A DNA stretch of 40,534 nt, from the NCBI GenBank assembly GCA_027364935.1, contig DAHXOK010000007.1, forward strand, positions 15,322 to 55,855, read 5' to 3'. A program made the translations under genes and the position numbers. The notes under the pieces are model-generated. The model made no database searches and was not told the origin of the DNA. It was given only the letters and a program-made list of their open reading frames with translations. The DNA comes from Vulcanimicrobiota bacterium (GTDB lineage: Bacteria; Vulcanimicrobiota; Vulcanimicrobiia; Vulcanimicrobiales; Vulcanimicrobiaceae). Below are positions 23,057 through 31,588 of the stretch, piece after piece. Position 1 is the first letter of the stretch, and the number at the start of each line of letters is the position of its first letter.

Positions 23057-25696
23057 TCAGGGCGTACGCACGTGGTACTCGAAGTCGAGGCGGAACGTCT
23101 GCGGCGGAGCTTGGATGAGCGTCGAGAGGATGCTGCCGAGCCCCGCTGACGATTCGCCGATCTGCGGAATTCCGGCGTTCGGCTCCGGCAAGTTTGCGTA
23201 CGTGTCCATGTTGAAGACGTTCTCCGCTGCGAGCTGAACGTCGAGCGTCCGCGTTACCGGGCGCCGTATCGCAAAGTTGAAATAGACGAACGGGGGAAGG
23301 TTGTACGTATTATTCTTTCCCTCGAAATCTGCGTCGAGTTGAAAGTACGTGTGGTCGGGCGTGATGTATTGCAGTCCGCCGTACGCCTTCAGGTACGGAA
23401 TGCATACCTCAGAACCGCCGTTGCTGCACTGTTGCACGCCGTTCGCGGGCTGAACGTACGCCGTCGGCGACGTGTAGAACTGTCGCGGTACGCCTTGAAC
23501 GATCGAGCGCGTGAGCGCCCCCGCGACGAAGAAGCCGAGCCCGAGCGGCGGCTCGTAGTTGTACTTCAGCGCGGCTTGCTGGACTGAGAGGTCCGCAATG
23601 TTGACCGGCTCGTTGATGAACGAGTAGAGCGGCGAGGTCGAAGGCGTCGAGATCGTTTCGAAGACGTTGTGGATTTGGATGTCGGAGAGATCGATGCTGA
23701 AGATGCTATTCCCGAAGCCGCGGTCCATGCCGAGATCGAACTCGCTGGCGACCTCCGGATTGAGGAAGGGATTCTTCAGCGTAAACGTTCCGAGCGGAGC
23801 GGTCGCCGATCCTCGCGTGATGAACGGAATGCCGCTGACGAGCGATGCGAACGGAAACGTCGCCGACGTGCCCCAGGAAAGCCGGTACGAAACGCGCGCT
23901 TGCGGTTGATAGACGAGCGAAAGATGCGGATCGAATCGGTTGGTCGTGCGGTTGAGCGGAGCGGTCGACGTCCTGTGACCGGAGAGCGCGATGGCCTGAA
24001 CGCCGTGAAGCGCCCACGCCGTGCCGTAGAGGCCGGCTTTGAACGTCAGATCCTGCGTCAAGGCGAACTCTCCGACGAGCGACACGGTATTGAACTTCGA
24101 CGTCGTGTCGGGGACGACGACGTCTGCCGGGCTGTTGTAGTACGCATACGTTTCGTCGCCGTGATAGTCGTACGTCGCCTCGATGAAGCTGCCGCCGAAC
24201 GGATGGATGAAGGTCATGGTGCCGCCGGCGAGCTTGTCCGACTCGAGCACGCTGAACGGACCCTGCAAGCACTCCGTTTGCGTTGCGCCCCTCGGGCCGA
24301 CGATACCGTAGTTCGGTCCGCGCGTGCACGTGGACGACGGCGCGGTGTTCGGGTAATAGAACTGCGGGTAGTTGATCTCGCCGGAGCCGTCGATGATGCG
24401 CGCGATGTTTCCGGCGTACGGGCGAATGAGCAGCGTGTTGTCGCCGATCGCCGTGCGGAACTCGCCGCTGAAGAGCGGCTGATTGTTATAGACGTTCGAT
24501 CCCGGATAGAAGATGAAGCCGTTGATCGTTTTGCCGACGTATTGAGAGTCGTACGGATTGGTGCAGATCCTGCCGCCGCTCAGGCAGGGCGTGATGAGCA
24601 TGTTCGAAGCATACTGGCCGTACGCCGTACCTTGGGGCTGATAGCCGGCTTGCGAGCCGGTGAAGCCGATCTCAAACGACGTCACCGGAGAAAAATCGTA
24701 TTCGAACTTGATCAGCTCGCCCTTCGTGAAGAGCGATCCGTTCAGGTTGCCGCAGAATTGGATGATGCCGGTGCTGCCGGGTCTGTTGTCGAGGCTCGGG
24801 CTGTTCGGCTTCACGGTGCAGCCGTAATGGAGATAGTACGGCCCGTTGTTGGCGGCGTATCCCGCGCCGAGCACGTAATGGAACTTGCTGCCGAGCGAGC
24901 CCGTCGTCAGGATATCGTACGACTGCGATCCGAAGTTGTCATCGCCGTAAACCATGTCGTACGTCGTGCCCCGCGTGAAACCGGGCGTCAAGAGGTTGAC
25001 GGTTCCGCCGATTGCCGATCCGGCAAAGGGCGTCGTATTGCCGGGGCCCGACTCGGCTTCGACGCTACCGATCATCCACGAGCTGAAGAACTGGGAGAAC
25101 CACACGCCGTACCGGCCTGCCGAGAGCGGGTGGCCGTCGAGCAAGATTTGGGTCTCGTAGGGTTGCGTTCCGCCGAGCGAGATCGACGTATTCGGCGACG
25201 AACTGCCGTGCTCGACCACGGCGTTTGGAATGCGCTGAATGACGTTGTTGATCTGCGGGTTCGCGAGCGTCGTGAACTCCGAACGCGTCTCGAACGTGAG
25301 CGCCGCCGCACCCGTATTGATGGAGCTGTGCGCGGAGGCGTTCACGCGCGCGATGGTCCGCAGCGAGCTAAGCGACGCCGGAACCAGCGTGACCGCTACC
25401 GGCGTCGTGCCGCCAACGAGCAACACGAGGTTGGCAATCGTCGCGGGAGCGTATCCGCCCTTATTGACGTCGAGGCGATAGATGCCCGGCGCAACGCCGG
25501 AGATGGAGAAGTTGCCCTGGGCGTCGCTCGCCGTCGAACGTGCCGTAGGACCGCTCAGAATGATTTGCGCGCCCGCAATCGCCACGCCGCCCGACGATCG
25601 CACACTTCCTTGTACGGTCGACGTCCCGTTTTGCGCCGATACGGCGATCGGACAAACGAATAATAGGGAAATAAAAATAAGACTCCAGCGTAGCAT
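23057..25696 (-). CDS. TonB-dependent receptor with carboxypeptidase-regulatory-like domain
   Basis: An outer membrane gated channel, energised by TonB, for a large or scarce nutrient. The 879-residue precursor has a signal peptide (1-22, ending AVSAQ) and a carboxypeptidase regulatory-like beta-sandwich (about 28-110; VQGSVRSSGG, DAQGNFSISGVAPGIYRLDV). The plug (about 140-270) has NVIQRIPNAVVEHG, ILLDGHPLSAGRYG and GTVNLLTPGF, and a 22-strand-type barrel follows. The plug and barrel are clear, but the C-terminus ends HVRTP, without the usual terminal aromatic. The ATG at 25696 has an excellent GGAGGAAA site. It is divergent from a secreted RNase T2. The substrate is unknown. Confidence 0.88.
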   Translation of the reverse strand: MLRWSLIFISLLFVCPIAVSAQNGTSTVQGSVRSSGGVAIAGAQIILSGPTARSTASDAQGNFSISGVAPGIYRLDVNKGGYAPATIANLVLLVGGTTPVAVTLVPASLSSLRTIARVNASAHSSINTGAAALTFETRSEFTTLANPQINNVIQRIPNAVVEHGSSSPNTSISLGGTQPYETQILLDGHPLSAGRYGVWFSQFFSSWMIGSVEAESGPGNTTPFAGSAIGGTVNLLTPGFTRGTTYDMVYGDDNFGSQSYDILTTGSLGSKFHYVLGAGYAANNGPYYLHYGCTVKPNSPSLDNRPGSTGIIQFCGNLNGSLFTKGELIKFEYDFSPVTSFEIGFTGSQAGYQPQGTAYGQYASNMLITPCLSGGRICTNPYDSQYVGKTINGFIFYPGSNVYNNQPLFSGEFRTAIGDNTLLIRPYAGNIARIIDGSGEINYPQFYYPNTAPSSTCTRGPNYGIVGPRGATQTECLQGPFSVLESDKLAGGTMTFIHPFGGSFIEATYDYHGDETYAYYNSPADVVVPDTTSKFNTVSLVGEFALTQDLTFKAGLYGTAWALHGVQAIALSGHRTSTAPLNRTTNRFDPHLSLVYQPQARVSYRLSWGTSATFPFASLVSGIPFITRGSATAPLGTFTLKNPFLNPEVASEFDLGMDRGFGNSIFSIDLSDIQIHNVFETISTPSTSPLYSFINEPVNIADLSVQQAALKYNYEPPLGLGFFVAGALTRSIVQGVPRQFYTSPTAYVQPANGVQQCSNGGSEVCIPYLKAYGGLQYITPDHTYFQLDADFEGKNNTYNLPPFVYFNFAIRRPVTRTLDVQLAAENVFNMDTYANLPEPNAGIPQIGESSAGLGSILSTLIQAPPQTFRLDFEYHVRTP

Positions 25697-25845
25697 CGGC
25701 TTTCCTCCGCAGCAGCAGTAAAGTACTTGACTGATAACCGCACGCTTGCGTCGATTCCTATGTGCCACACCTTTGGCATGTACCGCGGCCGTCTGCAAGA
25801 CGGCGGCGGCAGGAGTTGCGCGCCGGCAAACCGTGAGAACCGGGC
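25697..25845. promoter_or_regulatory. Divergent spacer between TonB receptor and RNase T2
   Basis: The 149-base gap must carry promoters for both genes. It contains a spaced inverted repeat TGCCA/TGGCA (25763-25767 and 25774-25778), which could be an operator, and a six-base stem-loop GCCGTC/GACGGC (25788-25793 and 25799-25804). A TTGACT lies at 25727 but lacks a good -10 partner. No confident promoter can be named. Confidence 0.3.
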
Positions 25846-26589
25846 ATGCACGCGTATCGCCGCAGCGCTCTGGTCGTGGCGTTCCTCGCGCTCGCGCTGG
25901 CGCCGGCAATCGCCGCAACGTCGCTCAGGCCGGCCCTCCACGGCGATTTCGCGCACTACACGTTTGCGCTGACGTGGCAGCCGGGCATCTGTTCTACGGA
26001 CGGAGGGTGCCTGCGCGACCAGCCGCGACGTCCGCTCATCGGGCTACACGGCCTCTGGGCGTCGCGACCGCAGCAGTTGATCCGCAGCGGCGTCACCGAT
26101 CCGCAATGGTGGTCCAAGGGATGCGATTACTACGTTCGCAGCAGCGCGCCGCCCCGACTCGATGCAGCTCTGCAGCGAGCACTCGGCGACGTCATGCCGC
26201 ATTTCACGCACAGTCTGCTCGTCCACGAATACGACAAGCACGTGCAGTGCTTCGGCTTCGACCCGGCGGCGTTCTTCACCACGGAGCTTGCGATGCGTCA
26301 CGCCGTCGCCGAGAGCGCTTTCGGGCGATATCTCATGGCGCAGACGGGGCACACGGTCGCGCACGCTGCCGTCGCCAATCGCTTCCGTCTGGCGTTTTCG
26401 ACCGACAAGCGCGGCTCGCTGCAGCTGCAATGCGGACGAAACCGAGCCGGGCAGACCGTCCTGACGCAGTTCTGGATCACGATCCGGACCAGCGAGCTCG
26501 GCGCCTTCCCTCGCGGCGTTTCGCTCGTCGACTCGCCCGTGAATGAGGATACGTGTCCGGCGACGTTCCGCGTTCCGACGTGGCAATAA
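25846..26589 (+). CDS. Secreted ribonuclease T2 family protein
   Basis: Non-specific endoribonuclease giving 2',3'-cyclic phosphates, acting outside the cytoplasm. The 247-residue precursor has a signal peptide (about 1-23, AIA-A). Catalytic segment CAS1 is IGLHGLW with His68. CAS2 is HEYDKHVQC with His127, Glu128 and His132, so all catalytic residues are kept although the usual HEWxKHG has Tyr for Trp and Val for Gly. Several cysteines (49, 55, 93, 135 and others) fit the disulfides of the family. The divergent TonB receptor hints at a scavenging role, but no nucleotide uptake or phosphatase gene is adjacent. Confidence 0.88.
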   Translation: MHAYRRSALVVAFLALALAPAIAATSLRPALHGDFAHYTFALTWQPGICSTDGGCLRDQPRRPLIGLHGLWASRPQQLIRSGVTDPQWWSKGCDYYVRSSAPPRLDAALQRALGDVMPHFTHSLLVHEYDKHVQCFGFDPAAFFTTELAMRHAVAESAFGRYLMAQTGHTVAHAAVANRFRLAFSTDKRGSLQLQCGRNRAGQTVLTQFWITIRTSELGAFPRGVSLVDSPVNEDTCPATFRVPTWQ

Positions 26590-26647
26590 TCGAACTTCAC
26601 GACTTCTTCGCAATTACGTCGGCGTCGTATTGGTATTCTGGGGACGG

Positions 26648-27703
26648 ATGAACGCTTCGCTTCCTTCATATGCCGACGCTCCCCGCATAGTCATTTGGGA
26701 GATGACCCGGGCGTGCGCGCTGGCGTGCCGCCACTGCCGAGCCGCGGCGATACCTCGTCGCAACGATCTCGAGCTCACGACGACGGAGGCGCTCGCGCTC
26801 GTGGATGCAGTCGCCGAGTGCGCTCCGGCGGCCTTCATCTTAACGGGGGGCGATCCGTTCATGCGGGCCGACGTCTCCACGATCGTCGAGTACGCCGTAG
26901 TCCACGGCCTGCGCACCGCCGTTTCGCCGAGCGCGACGGGTAAGCTTACGCCCGCTTCCCTGCGCGCGTTGTTCGCTGCCGGCTGCCGGCGAATCTCTCT
27001 GAGCCTCGACGCGCCCGACGCTCTCTCACACGACGACTTCCGAGGCGTGCGCGGCTCCTTCGAGCGAACCTTGCGCGGCATGCGCGCGGCTCGCGATGCG
27101 GGGCTCGAAGTGCAGATCAATACCACGATATCGCGCTTCAACCATACGCGCATCCAGGAAATGGCCGACGTCCTGCGCGGACTGGATATCGTTCTCTGGA
27201 GCCTCTTCTTTCTCGTTCCGGTCGGCCGTGCGACGGAACGCGACGTGCTGGATGCCTCCGAAACCGAGAACGCCTTCGCGCAGCTGCATCGGCTCGCGGG
27301 CGAGCTTCCGTTCGATCTCAAGACCACCGAAGCGCCGCACTACCGCCGCTACTTGCTGCAGCACGGCGATGAAGCGAGCCTCGCCCGACGCATCCCCGCG
27401 ATCGGCGACGGAAAGGGATTCGTCTTCGTGTCGCATCTCGGCGAGATCTGTCCGAGCGGCTTCCTTCCGTACGTCGTCGGCAACGTTCGCACCGATCGCC
27501 TCCTCACCGTCTACCGCGATCATCCGATCATGCGGCGCCTGCGCGCCCCCGATACGTTCGTCGGAAAATGCGGAGTTTGCGAGTACCGCCAGATTTGCGG
27601 CGGGTCTCGGTCGCGCGCCTATACGATGACGGGCGACGCGTTCGCGAGCGAACCGACGTGCGCGTACGTCTCTCCGGCGTGGAATGCCGTCGCGGCGTCC
27701 TGA
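26648..27703 (+). CDS. Radical SAM/SPASM protein, TIGR04053-like
   Basis: A 351-residue radical SAM enzyme. The [4Fe-4S] cysteines are Cys23, Cys27 and Cys30 (CALACRHC), followed by the SAM-binding FILTGGDPFMR. The C-terminal SPASM domain has GEICPSGFLPYVVGNV, then KCGVCEYRQICGGSRSRAY and a last cysteine in EPTCAYV. IWEMTRACALACRHCRAAA, DLKTTEAPHYRRYLLQ and the SPASM wording match my recollection of the TIGR04053 (BA_1875) family, whose reaction is not established to my knowledge; AhbD-type haem enzymes are relatives. The ATG at 26648 has GGGGACGG upstream. The stop overlaps the next radical SAM gene by one base (TGATG), so the two are translated together. Confidence 0.87.
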   Translation: MNASLPSYADAPRIVIWEMTRACALACRHCRAAAIPRRNDLELTTTEALALVDAVAECAPAAFILTGGDPFMRADVSTIVEYAVVHGLRTAVSPSATGKLTPASLRALFAAGCRRISLSLDAPDALSHDDFRGVRGSFERTLRGMRAARDAGLEVQINTTISRFNHTRIQEMADVLRGLDIVLWSLFFLVPVGRATERDVLDASETENAFAQLHRLAGELPFDLKTTEAPHYRRYLLQHGDEASLARRIPAIGDGKGFVFVSHLGEICPSGFLPYVVGNVRTDRLLTVYRDHPIMRRLRAPDTFVGKCGVCEYRQICGGSRSRAYTMTGDAFASEPTCAYVSPAWNAVAAS

Positions 27704-28872
27704 TGCTAAACGTCACCAAGCTCCTGTGTAACGTCGAACAACCGATGGATGCGCTGCGCTACGGCCAAGGTGCCGGCGCACCGCGCAGCGCTCGCGATCG
27801 CAAGCCGGTGGTCGTCTGGAACGTCTCGCGGACGTGCAATCTGCGTTGCGAACACTGCTACAGCGATTCGCGCGCCGACAAGTACCCGGGCGAGTTGACG
27901 CACGAGCAAGGGCGCGCGCTTCTGGAAGATTTGGCCGGCTTCGGCGTTCCGGCGGTTCTGCTCTCGGGCGGCGAGCCGCTCGCACGCGCGGATACGCTCG
28001 AGCTCGCGACCTACGCGCGATCGCTCGGCCTGAAGCTCACGCTTTCGACCAACGGAACGCTCATCGACGAGGCGCGCGCCGCGCGCATTCGCGAAATCGG
28101 ATTTGCCTACGTCGGCATATCGATCGACGGCATCGGCGAAACGAACGACCGCTTTCGCGGGGTCTCCGGCGCATTCGACCGAGCGATGCGAGGCATTCGC
28201 AACTGCAAGGCCGTCGGCCAAAAAGTCGGGCTCAGACTGACGCTGACGCCCTGGACGGTGCGGGATCTCGACGCGATCTTCGATTTGATCGCCGCCGAAG
28301 ATATCGAGCGCGCCTGTTTCTATCATCTCGTACCCACGGGGCGCGGGCGCGTGGCCGAGAGCCTGAGCGCCGAGGACACGCGCCGTGCCGTCGATACGAT
28401 CTTCCGCAGAACCGTGCAGTTTTGGCGAGACGGCCGGACGCGGGAAATCCTGACCGTCGACAATCACGCCGATGCCGCATACCTCTACCTGTCACTGCTC
28501 AAGGAGGACTCCGCGCGCGCGGCGAGCGCGCTCGAGGCCCTCTTGTGGAACGGCGGGGGTGCCAACTCCTCCGGCATCGGGATTGCAGACGTCGACACGC
28601 AGGGCAACGTCCATCCCGATCAGTTCTTGCAGAGCGTCACGCTCGGCAACGTCAAGGAGCGGAAATTCAGCGCGATTTGGACCGACGAGAGCAACGCCAC
28701 GCTTGCCGCCCTGCGCGACCGGAAGGGTCGTCTGCACGGGCGCTGCTCCGTTTGCACGTTCCTGCCGATATGCGGCGGCAACTTCCGCGCGCGCGCGCTC
28801 AACGTTCGCGGCGACCTGTGGGCCTCCGATCCCGGCTGCTATCTGAGCGACGCGGAGATCGGCGTCGCGTAG
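27703..28872 (+). CDS. Radical SAM/SPASM protein, AhbC/NirJ-like
   Basis: A 389-residue radical SAM enzyme with Cys45, Cys49 and Cys52 (CNLRCEHC), the LLSGGEPL SAM motif, and a SPASM domain (CSVCTFLPICGGN, then DPGCYL). The N-terminal MLNVTKLLCNVEQPMDALRYG and the KPVVVWNVSRTCNLRC opening resemble AhbC, which removes acetate side chains from 12,18-didecarboxysirohaem in the alternative haem pathway. They also resemble NirJ of haem d1 synthesis. I infer a tetrapyrrole side-chain reaction. No other haem gene is in the window, so a peptide-modifying or other role is not excluded. It starts inside the stop of the preceding gene. Confidence 0.85.
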   Translation: MLNVTKLLCNVEQPMDALRYGQGAGAPRSARDRKPVVVWNVSRTCNLRCEHCYSDSRADKYPGELTHEQGRALLEDLAGFGVPAVLLSGGEPLARADTLELATYARSLGLKLTLSTNGTLIDEARAARIREIGFAYVGISIDGIGETNDRFRGVSGAFDRAMRGIRNCKAVGQKVGLRLTLTPWTVRDLDAIFDLIAAEDIERACFYHLVPTGRGRVAESLSAEDTRRAVDTIFRRTVQFWRDGRTREILTVDNHADAAYLYLSLLKEDSARAASALEALLWNGGGANSSGIGIADVDTQGNVHPDQFLQSVTLGNVKERKFSAIWTDESNATLAALRDRKGRLHGRCSVCTFLPICGGNFRARALNVRGDLWASDPGCYLSDAEIGVA

Positions 28873-29003
28873 CGCATACGCACGATGTTCTCGGCGCTCG
28901 GCCGCGTATTGCAGACCGTGCTCGGCAGTCCGTAAGCGCCGGCGCAAACATCGCTGTCGCAGGCGGCAGGCCGTATCCGTAGTTCCGTAGGACTCATCGC
29001 ACG

Positions 29004-30245
29004 ATGAGCGATACCCTCGCGATTCTCGTCGGAGGCGGACCGGCACCCGGCATCAACGGCGTCATCGCCTCGGCAGCGATGGAAGCGTTCAAGTGCGGGC
29101 TGCGCGCGATCGGGATCTACGACGGCTACAGCGACCTCGCCGCCGGCCGCGAGCCGCAGACGATCGAGCTCACCTTCGATCGCGTGTCGCGCATCCACAC
29201 CGCCGGCGGGTCGATCCTGCGAACCTCGCGGACGAATCCCGCTCAAGACGAGGCGACGCTCGATCGCTGCGTCGCATCGCTCGCCGCGTTGCACGTTCGT
29301 TATCTCGTTTGCATCGGCGGGGACGACACGACGTTCGGTGCGGCGAAGATCGCCGAGAAGACGCGCGGGCGCGTGGGGATCGCCACCGTGCCCAAGACGA
29401 TCGATAACGATCTTCCGCTCCCCGATAACGCGCCGACGTTCGGCTTCGAAACGGCCCGGTCGGTCGGCGCCGATATCCTCGAGAGCCTCATGGAGGATGC
29501 GCGCACGACGGCGCGCTGGTACGTCGTGATCTGCATGGGGCGCAAGTCGGGGGCGTTGGCATTAGGGATGTGCAAAGCCGCGGGCTCGACGCTCGCCGTT
29601 CTCCCGGAAGAGTTTCCCGAGCATACCGACCTCCAGTCGGTCGTCGATACGATCGTCGGAGCGATCGTCAAGCGGCGCTCCGTCGGCCGGCAGCACGGCG
29701 TCGCCGTCGTCGCCGAGGGAATCGCCGAGCGTCTTCCGGGCGAAGCGTTCACGGCTCCGGAGAACGTCGGGCGCGATTCGTTCGGCAATATCCGTCTCGC
29801 CGACATTCCGCTCGGCGTCGTCCTGCGCGACGCAACGCGCAAGCGCCTCGCAGAGATCGGCGTCGACGCCATCGTGCACGCCAAGGACATCGGTTACGAG
29901 TTGCGGTGCGCCAAGCCGGTGCCGTTCGACGTCGATTACACGCGCACGCTCGGTTTCGGCGCGGTGCGCTACCTCATCGGCGGCGGCAGCGGAGCGCTGA
30001 TCGCGCTCTCCGGCGGCAACGTCCAACCGATCGCGCTCGGCGATCTGCTCGATCCACGGACCGGGCGCATTCGGACGCGCCGCGTCGACACCACGACGGA
30101 AGCCTATCGCGTCGCGCGCGACTACATGGTGCGACTCGAGCCACCGGATTTCACCGACGGCGCAAAGCTCGCGGCGTTGGCCGCCCAAACCAATCTGCAG
30201 CCGCAAGCGTTTCGCGCGATCTTCGAGCGCGTCGCCTTACCCTGA
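29004..30245 (+). CDS. Phosphofructokinase, PPi-type active-site motifs
   Basis: Phosphorylates fructose 6-phosphate at C1 in glycolysis. The 413-residue protein has the family blocks ILVGGGPAPGINGVI, the IHTAGGSILRTSR segment, IGGDDTTFGAAKI, the PKTIDNDLPL segment and MGRKSGALAL. In ATP-dependent enzymes the first active-site block reads GGDGS and the second PGTIDND. Here Asp108 and Lys131 replace the two glycines, the change seen in pyrophosphate-dependent enzymes, so PPi is the likelier phosphoryl donor and the step would be reversible. The gene stands 131 bases after the radical SAM pair; that gap holds no recognisable gene or clear promoter. Confidence 0.9.
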   Translation: MSDTLAILVGGGPAPGINGVIASAAMEAFKCGLRAIGIYDGYSDLAAGREPQTIELTFDRVSRIHTAGGSILRTSRTNPAQDEATLDRCVASLAALHVRYLVCIGGDDTTFGAAKIAEKTRGRVGIATVPKTIDNDLPLPDNAPTFGFETARSVGADILESLMEDARTTARWYVVICMGRKSGALALGMCKAAGSTLAVLPEEFPEHTDLQSVVDTIVGAIVKRRSVGRQHGVAVVAEGIAERLPGEAFTAPENVGRDSFGNIRLADIPLGVVLRDATRKRLAEIGVDAIVHAKDIGYELRCAKPVPFDVDYTRTLGFGAVRYLIGGGSGALIALSGGNVQPIALGDLLDPRTGRIRTRRVDTTTEAYRVARDYMVRLEPPDFTDGAKLAALAAQTNLQPQAFRAIFERVALP

Positions 30246-30298
30246 CGCCGCGGCGGGCGTTGTCACACTCGCTGGAGGCTGGGGCACTAGCGGTGGTG

Positions 30299-30883
30299 AT
30301 GGAACACACAGCACTTCGACTCAAACGACTCCTCGGCGGCATCGCGCTCGCCACCGTCGCAACGGCATCGCCGGCTTTCGCGGGCGGCGGCGGATCGCTC
30401 TCTGCAAACCAAACGTATATCGACGTCAGCGCGCAGGTCACTGCGAGCTGCACGGTTGCGGTCGTCGCGCAACCGGCGACGTTCCAGGTCGTTCCCGGCC
30501 AGGCTCTCGGCGAAGAGACCGGCACGCTCGGCGTGAACTGCACGAGCGACACGCCGTACGTTATCGAGCTCGGACCAGGTTCCTACGGCATGGACGGCGC
30601 GGCTCCGGCGCGCTACATGTGCAACGCGAACTGCAACGGCACCAACGCGCCCGCCGACGGCATCGCGTATCAAATCTTCCAAGATTCCGCGGAGTCCGCG
30701 CCGTGGGGCGACACCGTCGGCACGAACACCGTGGGTGGCACGGGTCGAGGCATGGGATCCGCCGATGCGATCGACGTTCCATTCTACGTCGACTCTCCGT
30801 CGGGCCAAACCGTCAGCAACGAGGTCGCAGCGGGATCGGCAAGTTATTATTCCGATCAGGTGCTCGTCACCGTATCGTACTGA
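30299..30883 (+). CDS. Spore coat U (SCPU) domain pilin-like protein
   Basis: A secreted structural subunit of the Csu/spore-coat-U class of chaperone-usher fibres. The 194-residue precursor has a signal peptide (1-28, ASPAFA). The SCPU fold includes ASCTVAVVAQPATFQVVPGQ and the GVNCTSDTPYVIELGPG segment. It goes on with GIAYQIFQDSAESAPWGDTV and ends YYSDQVLVTVSY, the typical C-terminal strand. An extra cysteine pair (MCNANC) is present. The ATG at 30299 is preceded by two in-frame GTG codons and a distant GGAGG. It starts a unit with a chaperone four bases downstream and an usher. Confidence 0.88.
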   Translation: MEHTALRLKRLLGGIALATVATASPAFAGGGGSLSANQTYIDVSAQVTASCTVAVVAQPATFQVVPGQALGEETGTLGVNCTSDTPYVIELGPGSYGMDGAAPARYMCNANCNGTNAPADGIAYQIFQDSAESAPWGDTVGTNTVGGTGRGMGSADAIDVPFYVDSPSGQTVSNEVAAGSASYYSDQVLVTVSY

Positions 30884-30886
30884 TCC

Positions 30887-31588
30887 GTGTTTCTCGCCCT
30901 GCTCTTGGCAGCTACCGGCTTCGCCCCTGCGTCGCCGGCGCTGCCGAGATGGCACATCACCGCCAACCGGCTCGACGTTGCGGCCGGCAACCTCGCCGCC
31001 GACTTCACGATCGCGAACGACGATCGCATCAACGAGCGCTTCGAAGTCACCGCCTACTCCTGGAATCAGCACGACGGCACCGATACGCGCCGGATCGACG
31101 TCGACGACGTCTTGATCTTCCCGCGCCTCGTCGAGCTCGCACCGGGCGAAAGCACGCGCGTTCGCGTCGGGGTCCTCAGAACCGATCCGTCGGTCGAGGC
31201 CGACTACCGCATCGCCGTCGAGCAACTCTTCGATCCGCAACCGAATCGCTCGGGAATCCACTTTCTCCTCGCATACAACCTACCGCTGTTCATCGCTCCG
31301 GAACGTCGGATATTCAACGCGCGTATCGTCGGTATCTCGGCGCGCTCGAGGAGGCTCCGCATTACCGTCAGCAACGATGGCAACGTTCACGCGTTCATGG
31401 CAACCGCGGTCGTGCGATGGCGCGGCGCGTCATCGACGTATCGTCAACCATTCTACGTGTTGCCGCACAGAACGATGGCGTTCACGTTGGTCGTGCATCG
31501 CTGCGGTAGCGGCATCGTCACGATCGCCCCGGATAAGGAGTCGCACCTCGAGCCGCTTGCGGCATCGCTCTCGATTCCGTGTCGCTAG
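30887..31588 (+). CDS. Periplasmic pilus assembly chaperone (PapD-like)
   Basis: Donates a beta strand to fold pilin subunits in the periplasm and hands them to the usher. The 233-residue precursor has a short signal peptide (about 1-18) and two Ig-like domains. The N-terminal one contains VAAGNLAADFTIANDDR, the FPRLVELAPGESTRVRVG segment and ADYRIAVEQLF, the expected PapD-family pattern; the C-terminal one ends around LSIPCR. Two cysteines (His-Arg-Cys and Pro-Cys near the end) could form a disulfide. The GTG start lies four bases after the subunit gene. The end overlaps the usher start by ten bases. Confidence 0.85.
   Translation: MFLALLLAATGFAPASPALPRWHITANRLDVAAGNLAADFTIANDDRINERFEVTAYSWNQHDGTDTRRIDVDDVLIFPRLVELAPGESTRVRVGVLRTDPSVEADYRIAVEQLFDPQPNRSGIHFLLAYNLPLFIAPERRIFNARIVGISARSRRLRITVSNDGNVHAFMATAVVRWRGASSTYRQPFYVLPHRTMAFTLVVHRCGSGIVTIAPDKESHLEPLAASLSIPCR

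Noticed and set aside
23669-25663. A 664-codon plus-strand open frame opposite the TonB receptor
   Set aside because: Low-complexity Arg/Ala/Glu content and no family features; the minus-strand receptor explains the region.
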